A DNA stretch of 14,132 nucleotides, taken from Bacteroidales bacterium (lineage in GTDB: Bacteria > Bacteroidota > Bacteroidia > Bacteroidales > Muribaculaceae). The position numbers were made by a program, and so were the translations under genes. The stretch lies in NCBI GenBank assembly GCA_004552485.1, contig SFOH01000048.1:1-14132 (forward strand), in the 5' to 3' direction. Positions 1 to 5,115 of the stretch are shown one piece after another (the stretch's first letter is position 1; each line of letters begins with the position of its first letter). The notes below the pieces were generated by a model. The model saw nothing but the letters and a program-made list of their open reading frames with translations. It was not told the DNA's origin and made no database searches.

Positions 1-524
1 GCGGTGACGGGGGGCGTGACCTGAACGAGGCGCATGCGGGGCGCGGGGTTGAGGTTGAGGTCGACGCTGGCGCCGGTGCGCGAGTCGAGGACGACGCCGC
101 ATCCGCAGCTGTCCTGATGGAGGACGACTTTGGTTTTGGCGGAGAGCATCCAGGGCTGGATGGGAGTCTGTGCGGTGTAGTTGTAGCTCTGGGCCTTGCC
201 GTTGAGGCGGCGCACCTCGTGCTGGATGACGGGGTAGTTGGGGTTGCGGGGAGCTGTTCCGCGCTCGTAGCCGTAGTGCATGTTGCGGCCGTTGACGAGC
301 ACGGCGGGGAGCACCTGGCTGTTGGTGCCGTCCTCGATGACGGGGGTGATGTAGAGCTGCTTGTTAGCGCCGAGCTTCAGCGAGTCAAGGACAATGTCGA
401 AACGTACCATCACGTCCAGGCCAACGCGTGCCTTGGAGAGATTGGCGGTCTTAACGCCCGCCAGGGCGCCCAGAGCCGTGACGGCGGCGAGGGCTGCGGT
501 GAGAATTATCTTGTTCATTTTCAT
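1..524 (-). CDS. DUF3868-family secreted protein, 3' end outside the window
   Basis: Reading the minus strand from an ATG at 522-524 gives an open frame of 174 codons that runs off the left edge without a stop. It starts with MKMNKIILTAALAAVTALGA, a clear signal peptide. Motifs that fit the DUF3868 N-terminal domain of Bacteroidales are a TxLxK-like start of the mature part, a DIVLDSLKLGANKQLYITPV strand region, a VLPAVLVNGRN segment, and a late CGCG pair of cysteines. A second possible start lies two codons in (516-518). The gene begins 16 bp after the stop of the DUF3575 gene, so the two are probably co-transcribed. In Bacteroides-type genomes I recall DUF3575 and DUF3868 genes next to Mfa/Fim-like fimbrillin genes, and full-length DUF3868 proteins may carry a C-terminal OmpA-like domain; that part is not visible here. 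Family assignment is from memory of the pattern. The function is unknown. Confidence 0.7.
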   Translation of the reverse strand, partial: MKMNKIILTAALAAVTALGALAGVKTANLSKARVGLDVMVRFDIVLDSLKLGANKQLYITPVIEDGTNSQVLPAVLVNGRNMHYGYERGTAPRNPNYPVIQHEVRRLNGKAQSYNYTAQTPIQPWMLSAKTKVVLHQDSCGCGVVLDSRTGASVDLNLNPAPRMRLVQVTPPVT

Positions 525-540
525 GACCGGCGGGAATTTT

Positions 541-1161
541 TTAGAAGAGATACATGATTGAGAGGCCGAGCTTGGTGATGCCGGCATAGTTGGAGTGGCC
601 GCTGTAGAGCTTGGAGCCGCAGTCGCCGCAGGCATACTTGTCGAGCCAGATGTGGCCGTAACCGACGCCGATCTCGGCCTCGAGGTTGAAGTGTTTGCTG
701 AGGATCCACTGGTAGCCGTATGTGAGGCCGGCTCCGAGGAAGTGACCCTCGAAGCGGTAGTCGCGCAGCTGAGTGCGCATGTCGTCGCCGCGGAAGAAGA
801 AACCGGGGAAGGGGAGGTCGACGTTGCCGGCGTTGAACTCGCCGCCGAGGGCGTGGAAGCCGAGGAAGTGGCCGGAGAAGCGCTGGCAGGTGTACCAGCG
901 GTACTCGGGCATGAGCACCCAGTGCTTGGCCTTGCGCTCGCCTTTGCTCTTGGAGTGGAAGGTCCAGGGGTTGAGGCCGTAGACAAGGTTGAGCGTCGAC
1001 TTACCTTTGAGGCCGAGCTCCAGGCCCAGGTTGGGCGTGGTGGTGGCGTCATACAGCAGGTTGGTTTTCACGCCAAGCTGAGCATGCGCCGGCATTGCTG
1101 CGGCGGCCAGGGCAATCAGAGTTGCCATTATTAGTTTTTTCAGTCTCATAATTTGTGACAT
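541..1161 (-). CDS. DUF3575-family outer-membrane-type protein
   Basis: This is a 206-residue protein with an N-terminal signal peptide (hydrophobic stretch at about 10-24, cleavage probably after AHA). The mature part opens with the hallmark LGVKTNLLYDATTTPNLGLE, followed by aromatic-rich segments (NPWTF, KHWVLMPEYRWY, FSGHFLGFHALGG) and a C-terminal YxxGITKLGLSIMYLF strand ending in Phe. All fit DUF3575, a small predicted outer-membrane barrel. Two starts are possible: ATG at 1161, or ATG at 1149, which gives MRLKKLIMATL, a more normal signal-peptide n-region. I favour 1149 biologically but report the longer frame. Two cysteines (CGDC) sit near the C-terminus. It leads an operon with the DUF3868 gene downstream, consistent with a fimbria-like surface-assembly locus. 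No promoter is visible just upstream; the nearest good one is about 500 bp away. Confidence 0.85.
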   Translation of the reverse strand: MSQIMRLKKLIMATLIALAAAAMPAHAQLGVKTNLLYDATTTPNLGLELGLKGKSTLNLVYGLNPWTFHSKSKGERKAKHWVLMPEYRWYTCQRFSGHFLGFHALGGEFNAGNVDLPFPGFFFRGDDMRTQLRDYRFEGHFLGAGLTYGYQWILSKHFNLEAEIGVGYGHIWLDKYACGDCGSKLYSGHSNYAGITKLGLSIMYLF

Positions 1162-1182
1162 ATGTTGGTCCGTGGGGCACTT

Positions 1183-1199
1183 GGCCTGCGAGGCAGGCC
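1183..1199 (-). other. GC-rich stem-loop just upstream of the DUF3575 start
   Basis: GGCCTGC and GCAGGCC form a perfect 7-bp stem with a 3-nt loop (GAG on the plus strand). It lies 21 nt upstream of the long start at 1161 and 33 nt upstream of the alternative start at 1149. There is no T-run after it on either strand, so it is not an intrinsic terminator. It could affect translation initiation or mRNA stability; that is inference. Confidence 0.4.
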
Positions 1200-1410
1200 C
1201 GGGTGGTGCGGTTCCCTTGGTTTTGTTAAGCGCGGGGGGTATACATATAGCTGTGATTGAATGAGTCGCTCGCGGGGCGGGCGGAGTGATACCTGATTGG
1301 TTTCTTGGGAAATTGGGTATCTTTTGGAACGCATTACAGGAGAAAGATTCCTGTCGGTCGGTGTGTCTTCCTGCGTGAGGAGACGGGATTCCGGCGCAGG
1401 AGTGGCAGAG

Positions 1411-1663
1411 AGAGAAAACACACAGCGAGCTATGACTCAGGTGGCGTGTGTGTTTTGTTTGTGTCAGTTACGGCGTGTTCTTTCAGTCGGCAGAGAAGAA
1501 GATTGGCGGCACTATTGCGCCATCGTAGTTCAGTGATAGCCAGCGCGTTGCGCGCTGCCGGGGGAGTTCGGTCAACGCGGAGGCTGACCGGTGTCGTGTT
1601 TTCAAAGTCAGGGTTATCGAGTTGGGGACACGCCCCAAACAGAACCTCACTTTCTTTTTTTCC
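1411..1663 (-). ncRNA. Candidate ~250-nt structured RNA or transcribed leader
   Basis: This segment lies between a near-consensus Bacteroidetes promoter (1669-1700) and a terminator-like inverted repeat (1415-1456) on the same strand. It contains no convincing protein frame. It holds several dyads in order of transcription: TTGGGG/CCCCAA with a 5-nt loop (1622-1638), CGGTCA/TGACCG with a 10-nt loop (1569-1590), CAGCGCG/CGCGCTG with a 3-nt loop (1541-1557), and the 10-bp repeat at 1415-1456. I do not recognise RNase P RNA, tmRNA, SRP RNA or 6S RNA in it. It may be a free small RNA, or the first half of a long leader that controls read-through into the DUF3575-DUF3868 operon. The end points are inferred from the flanking signals. 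Confidence 0.35.
1415..1456 (-). terminator. Terminator-like inverted repeat
   Basis: AAAACACACA (1415-1424) and TGTGTGTTTT (1447-1456) are a perfect 10-bp inverted repeat around a 22-nt loop. Read on the minus strand the stem ends in TTTT followed by a CT-rich tail, and it has the same A/T flanks on the other strand, so it could work both ways. The stem has only three GC pairs and the loop is long, so it would be a weak terminator or an attenuator. A short palindrome, TGACTCA, lies inside the loop. Confidence 0.4.
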
Positions 1664-1668
1664 AAGTG

Positions 1669-1700
1669 CAAAAGTACAACAATTTATTGGATTTTCCAAA
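1669..1700 (-). promoter_or_regulatory. Bacteroidetes-type promoter upstream of the DUF3575 leader
   Basis: On the minus strand a -33 box TTTG (1697-1700) is followed after exactly 20 bp by TACTTTTG (1669-1676), a perfect match to the TAnnTTTG -7 box used by the Bacteroidetes primary sigma factor. It sits in an AT-rich stretch that stands out from the GC-rich surroundings. Transcription would start near 1661-1664. The first gene downstream begins about 500 nt later, so the transcript has a long leader or ends early. Confidence 0.75.
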
Positions 1701-1856
1701 TCGCCCCGCAATTTTGTTCAAATCTTGGACAAATTTACATTTATTTGTAGATTTTCCCGCCGCAATTCGTGCGATTTCCGCGTCAAAAGAAATAATTTTA
1801 TAGCCAATGGTTTAGGCATCGCGCCAAAATTCGGCAGCAAAGCCGGGAGCAGGGGC

Positions 1857-2009
1857 GCCGGCGTTAGCCGGCAGTTAGGGTAGCCAGGGCGCGCAGGCTG
1901 CGCAGAGCGCTGCCAAACCCCTGGTAGCGCGCATTTTACACAAAAACGCGCCGCATAGCGGTGCGTTAGATAAACATTTCTCGCGGGGCGCCGCCCCGCC
2001 ATGGGGCGG
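1857..2009. repeat. Block of nested GC-rich palindromes 3' of the GH43 gene
   Basis: Within about 150 bp there are several dyads: GCCGGC twice with a 4-nt spacer (1857-1872), CCAGGG and CCCTGG enclosing a GC-rich core (about 1884-1924), the terminator hairpin at 1947-1965, and CCGCCCC/GGGGCGG with a 5-nt loop (1991-2009). The CCGCCCC arm can also pair with GGGGC at 1985-1989, giving two exclusive folds. The density and position in a gap suggest a dispersed extragenic palindromic element, but there is no second copy in this window. Confidence 0.35.
1942..1965 (-). terminator. Rho-independent terminator of the GH43 transcript
   Basis: On the minus strand CGCACCGC (1965 to 1958), loop TAT, and GCGGCGCG (1954 to 1947) form an 8-bp stem with one A-C mismatch, followed directly by TTTTT (1946-1942). 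It lies about 60 bp past the GH43 stop codon at 2027 and has the form expected of an intrinsic terminator for the PorT-GH43 unit. Confidence 0.65.
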
Positions 2010-2026
2010 GGGGAGGGGGGATAGGA

Positions 2027-3421
2027 TTAGCGGATGAGGGGGGCGCGGGTGGGGTAGTAGGAGGGGTAGCCGTCGGAGATGCGGGGCCAGCCGTCCTGCC
2101 AGCGCACGCGGTCGAGGAGCATGACGGGGTAGGTGTGCGAGGCCGAGGCCTGCACGGCGTTGTAGATGACCCACTCGTCGCCGGCATCGTCGGTGAGGAT
2201 GGGCGAGAGGTTCGACGGGTCGTAGAAATAGGCGTTGCCGGCCATGACGGTGTGGAAATAGCCGTCGAGGAGGCGGTTGCCCATGCCGTCGACGTAGGGG
2301 CCGGTGATGGTGGCGGAGCGTCCGACTACGGTATTGGTGGTTGTCTTGCCGGAGGAGGATGCCTGCTGTGCCTGGCCGAAGAGGTAGTAGTAGCCGTCGT
2401 GCCAGCAGAGGCGCGGGGCGGTGATGGCCGGGTCGGCGGCGTAGTCGCGGATGTAGGGGGCGGGCACCTGGCAGTCGGCGGGGAAGCCGTTGTTGATGAC
2501 GGGCCAGTCGTCCTCCCAGCGCACGCGGTCCATCATGAGGATTCGGCCGGTGCCGGGGGATTTCTCCTCGTAGGCGTGGTAGTAGATCCTGTTGTTGCCG
2601 GCATCGTCGGTGTTGATTTCGGCATTGTGGCCGGTGCCTTTGAAGTAGCGGTTGTTGGAGATGACCACATGGTATTTACCGTCGAGCATACGTCCGCCGG
2701 CGCGGTCATAGTAGGGGCCGAACAGGCTTGTGGCGCGGCCCACGACGGTGGTGTAGGTCGACTTGTTCTCCTCGCAGCATGTTCCGCAGGATGCGAAGAG
2801 GTAGTAGTAGCCGTTGTGCTTGTGGAGCATGCAGCCCTCGAAGTCGGGCGCCGTGAGCTGCACCTTCTGGGCGCCGGGCTTGATGGAGAGGCCGTCGGAG
2901 CTGAGCTCGATGATGTAGAGGCCGCCCCAGTAGCTACCCCAGGCCAGGAAGAGACGGCCGTCGTCCTCGATGAAGAGGTTGGGGTCGATGCTGTTGTAGA
3001 CGCCGATTTCGCGCGAGGTGAACAGTTTGCCCAGGTCCTTGTAGGGGCCGGCGATGTTGTCGGAGATGGCGACGCCGACGCCGCACTTGTCCCAGAGGTC
3101 GCCCATCCACTGCGAGTGGGCGTAGTACATCACATATTTGTCGCCGATGCGGGTGACGTCGGGCGCCCAGAGGCCTTCGTAGCCGTTCCAGGTGGGCATT
3201 GACTCCATTTTGCCGTAGCCGTCGGTCCAGTTGACCATGTCGACGGACTGCTTGCCCCAGCCTCCGGAGGAGACGAGGTAGAAACGGCCGTCGGGACCGC
3301 GTTCAACGGTGGGGTCGGCGCAGTCCCATTGGTTGCAGACCGGGTTGGCATAGGTGCCGGGACCGAGGCTGCGTGCCGCGGCGTTCGACGGCGCCAGCGT
3401 CATGCCCAGCGAGCAGAGCAC
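2027..3421 (-). CDS. GH43 arabinan endo-1,5-alpha-L-arabinosidase-like enzyme with broken 5' end and duplicated C-terminal half
   Basis: This is a secreted glycoside hydrolase of family 43, most like endo-arabinanases that cut alpha-1,5-arabinan. From the GTG at 3421 it is 464 residues. The five-bladed propeller spans about 24-315. The expected catalytic set is present: Asp36 (ADPTVE, base), Asp146 (SIDPNLF, pKa modulator) and Glu195 (DFEG, acid), plus His265 (GTGHNAE), the usual metal-site histidine. Residues 341-454 repeat 202-315 without a gap, and lack the acid and the histidine. The natural start is probably ATG at 3451, but codon 3 there is TAA; the codons after it read LKSGFALVLCSLG, a good signal-peptide core continuing in frame. 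Translation could restart at CTG 3424 or GTG 3421 with a signal lacking positive charge, so export may be impaired and this may be a recent pseudogene. It lies 53 bp (from 3451) after the PorT-like gene. Exact substrate and subfamily are inferred. Confidence 0.85.
   Translation of the reverse strand: MLCSLGMTLAPSNAAARSLGPGTYANPVCNQWDCADPTVERGPDGRFYLVSSGGWGKQSVDMVNWTDGYGKMESMPTWNGYEGLWAPDVTRIGDKYVMYYAHSQWMGDLWDKCGVGVAISDNIAGPYKDLGKLFTSREIGVYNSIDPNLFIEDDGRLFLAWGSYWGGLYIIELSSDGLSIKPGAQKVQLTAPDFEGCMLHKHNGYYYLFASCGTCCEENKSTYTTVVGRATSLFGPYYDRAGGRMLDGKYHVVISNNRYFKGTGHNAEINTDDAGNNRIYYHAYEEKSPGTGRILMMDRVRWEDDWPVINNGFPADCQVPAPYIRDYAADPAITAPRLCWHDGYYYLFGQAQQASSSGKTTTNTVVGRSATITGPYVDGMGNRLLDGYFHTVMAGNAYFYDPSNLSPILTDDAGDEWVIYNAVQASASHTYPVMLLDRVRWQDGWPRISDGYPSYYPTRAPLIR
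2060..2401 (-). repeat. Second copy of an internal protein repeat in GH43 (residues 341-454)
   Basis: This segment encodes a 114-residue copy of residues 202-315 of the same protein, with an offset of 139 residues. Shared blocks include DGYYYLF, TVVGR, LLDG with a following His, TDDAG and DRVRW ending in a WP motif. My hand count gives about 48 identities in 114 positions with no gap. The position matching catalytic Glu195 is Thr334, and the one matching His265 is Asn404. Confidence 0.8.
2477..2818 (-). repeat. First copy of the internal protein repeat in GH43 (residues 202-315)
   Basis: This is the C-terminal part of the catalytic propeller, carrying HNGYYYLF, TVVGR, MLDG, the metal-site GTGHN motif, TDDAG and MDRVRW. 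It is the parent of the copy at 2060-2401. Catalytic Glu195 lies just before it. Confidence 0.8.
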
Positions 3422-3442
3422 CAGCGCGAAGCCGGATTTGAG

Positions 3443-3451
3443 TTAGGTCAT
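3443..3451 (-). other. ATG-ACC-TAA: probable natural GH43 start stopped at codon 3
   Basis: On the minus strand ATG (3449-3451), ACC and TAA (3443-3445) are in frame with the GH43 gene. The seven codons between the TAA and the GTG at 3421 encode LKSGFAL, which joins smoothly to the hydrophobic signal core. A single change (for example AAA or CAA to TAA) would explain it. It could also be a two-codon leader reading frame, or a sequence error. Confidence 0.65.
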
Positions 3452-3504
3452 AAGATTGATTAGTTTATGAAGCGTTCCGTATATATAATATAATAATGTG
3501 TAGG

Positions 3505-4173
3505 TCAGAAGTTGTAGCCGACGCCGACGGAGATCTCGGCGCGCTTGAAGTTGGCGCCGTTGCGGCCGGTGCCCAGGTCGTCGGTCATGCCCATGTTGGT
3601 GAGGCCGAGCGTGCCCTGGACGTGGGCATGCCAGCGGCGCGAGAAGTCGGCGGCGACGCCGAGGGTCCAGCCCATCTCGGCACCGCTGTTCGAGTAGTCC
3701 TTCTTGACTTTCTCGGAGCCGCGCGACGAGGTCTCGGTGTAATCGGCCTTGAGGCTGAAGTTGAAGTAGAACGCGGGGCCCGTGTAGGCGCTGAGGCGCA
3801 GCTTGGCTTTGTCGATGAACTTGACGCCGATCTGCAGGGGCAGACGCAGGCCGAGCATGTTCAGCGAGCCATCGAGGTGGCGGCGGTTGTATTTGTTCTC
3901 CGTGTCGCCCTCATAGCCGAAGGTGTCGTAGCTGAAGAGGAGCTCGGTGTTGAAGTAGGTGATTTTTCCGAAGGGTGCGTAGTAGTTGATACCGGCTGAG
4001 ACGCCGGGGCCGAAGTGGAACATGTGGGAGTACTTCGTGGAGGTGTTCATGTCGAACTGGAGGCGCACGCCGAAGTGGGCCTTATCCGCATCGCCGGTGT
4101 CGGCGGCCTTTGCGGGCATCGCGACGAGCAGCAGGGCTGCGACGAGTGCGAAAATAGAGCAGGATTTTTTCAT
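3505..4173 (-). CDS. PorT-like outer-membrane beta-barrel protein
   Basis: This is a 222-residue protein with a strong signal peptide (MKKSCSIFALVAALLLVAMP, cleavage after AKA near residue 23). The mature part consists of alternating short amphipathic strands typical of the eight-stranded barrel family (OMP_b-brl_2, PorT-like): FGVRLQFDMN, GVSAGINYYAPF, YFNTELLFSYDTFGY, LRLPLQIGVKF, LRLSAYTGPAFYFNFSL, GWTLGVAADFS and a final AEISVGVGYNF ending in Phe, the usual barrel-insertion signal. No enzymatic residues are visible. PorT itself takes part in type IX secretion, but many family members are of unknown role, so I make no such claim. A promoter lies just upstream at 4202-4233, giving a short leader of about 20 nt, and the GH43 gene follows, probably on the same mRNA. 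Confidence 0.8.
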   Translation of the reverse strand: MKKSCSIFALVAALLLVAMPAKAADTGDADKAHFGVRLQFDMNTSTKYSHMFHFGPGVSAGINYYAPFGKITYFNTELLFSYDTFGYEGDTENKYNRRHLDGSLNMLGLRLPLQIGVKFIDKAKLRLSAYTGPAFYFNFSLKADYTETSSRGSEKVKKDYSNSGAEMGWTLGVAADFSRRWHAHVQGTLGLTNMGMTDDLGTGRNGANFKRAEISVGVGYNF

Positions 4174-4201
4174 GAGGATAGGATTTTAATGTTTCAGACT
4201 G

Positions 4202-4233
4202 CAAATAACGCTAATTATTCCAACACAGCCAAA
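4202..4233 (-). promoter_or_regulatory. Promoter of the PorT-like gene
   Basis: On the minus strand TTTG (4230-4233) is followed after exactly 20 bp by GTTATTTG (4202-4209). The TTTG of the -7 box is kept but its TA is replaced by GT, so it is a weaker match than the promoter at 1669-1700. The spacing is identical and the stretch is AT-rich, between two genes. Transcription would start near 4195, about 20 nt before the start codon. Confidence 0.5.
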
Positions 4234-4256
4234 TTTTCGCGCCAAAAACTGCGGCC

Positions 4257-5111
4257 TCATTGGAGGTATCGGTCAAGGAGTGCGCGGTAGCGGGGTGTGT
4301 TGCGGAAAGAGGCGAGGAAGGCGTTGAGGGTGCGGCGGAGGGCAGTGTCGGAGGGAGCGACGGCCCAGGTCTGGAACTGGGTGAAGCTGACGGGCGTGGA
4401 GAGGTCGAGGAGGGTGTCGGCGGCGGCGAGGCGCCGGGCGAGGCCTTCGTTGACGACGGCGCGGGGTATCTCGCCGGCGGCGACGAGCATGACGAGGTGC
4501 TCGGAGGTGTAGGGGTGGTCACTCATTATATATATAGTGTCGCCGATTTCGCGGCTGAGGTTGCGGATGCGGTCGCGGAGGGGCGAGCCGGCGGCAATCC
4601 AGACGCTGTCTCCGGCCAGAGCGTGGGCCTCGCGGATGAAGTGCGGGTCATGGCGGCGCTGGACGAGGACCTGCCGGTCGAGGTAGACGCGGTCGGTGAG
4701 CAGGAGTTCCTGTTTGAGCGAAGAGGTGGACGGCAACGAGGAGACGACGACGTCGAAGACGCCGGCGCGGAGGCCGTCGAGGGCATAATCCATGGGCGCG
4801 AAGGGGTGGAACTTGACGGGCCGGCGCGTCTGAACGGAGAAGGCTCGGAGGATGTCGTAGTCGAGGCCGGAGATGGTGTCGCGGGCGAGGGAATAGGAGA
4901 GAGGGGAGATTTCGATGGCGACGTCGAGGGTGTCGCCGCCGGACTTCGCGGGGAGCCCGGAGCGGAAGGGCGAGTCGCCGCGGTGGCTGCACTGGCGCGC
5001 GAGGAACATGGCGGCGGTGGCGACGACGAGGGCGACGACCATGGCGCCGATGCGCGGTAGGCGCTGACGCAGATGCTCGCGGATGGGCCGTGGTTTGCGG
5101 GGTTCGTTCAT
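4257..5111 (-). CDS. Membrane-anchored periplasmic solute-binding (SBP_bac_3, MltF-like) protein
   Basis: This is a 284-residue protein. A basic N-terminus (residues 1-20) is followed by one hydrophobic segment (about 21-38), so it is an inner-membrane anchor or uncleaved signal with the rest in the periplasm. Residues about 61-284 resemble the family 3 solute-binding fold: TLDVAIEISPLSY, GLDYDILRAFS, FDVVVSSLPSTSS, LTDRVYLDRQVLV and AVVNEGLARR in the usual order. It has no lysozyme-like domain, so it is not a complete MltF transglycosylase. No transporter permease or ATPase is adjacent, so it may be a sensor or accessory protein rather than a transport receptor. It starts 4 bp after the porin stop, which argues for co-expression. 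An odd 12-bp AT-only run at 4525-4536 uses ATA codons in an otherwise very GC-rich gene. Confidence 0.75.
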   Translation of the reverse strand: MNEPRKPRPIREHLRQRLPRIGAMVVALVVATAAMFLARQCSHRGDSPFRSGLPAKSGGDTLDVAIEISPLSYSLARDTISGLDYDILRAFSVQTRRPVKFHPFAPMDYALDGLRAGVFDVVVSSLPSTSSLKQELLLTDRVYLDRQVLVQRRHDPHFIREAHALAGDSVWIAAGSPLRDRIRNLSREIGDTIYIMSDHPYTSEHLVMLVAAGEIPRAVVNEGLARRLAAADTLLDLSTPVSFTQFQTWAVAPSDTALRRTLNAFLASFRNTPRYRALLDRYLQ

Positions 5112-5115
5112 GGGG

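Noticed and set aside
1146..1421. Short Arg/Pro-rich minus-strand frame in the DUF3575 leader
   Set aside because: It overlaps the DUF3575 start in another frame, has biased low-complexity composition and no similarity I recognise.
1700..1760. Possible plus-strand promoter (TTTG and TTTATTTG)
   Set aside because: The spacing is about 23 bp, the -7 box is imperfect, and no plus-strand gene follows.
1305..1883. Plus-strand frame of 192 codons in the 1162-2026 gap
   Set aside because: It runs through the promoter, the dyads and the terminator-like repeat, with no signal, domain or consistent codon pattern.
2135..3202. Plus-strand open frame (355 codons) opposite GH43
   Set aside because: Val/Gly/Asp-rich shadow of the GH43 gene with no recognisable domain.
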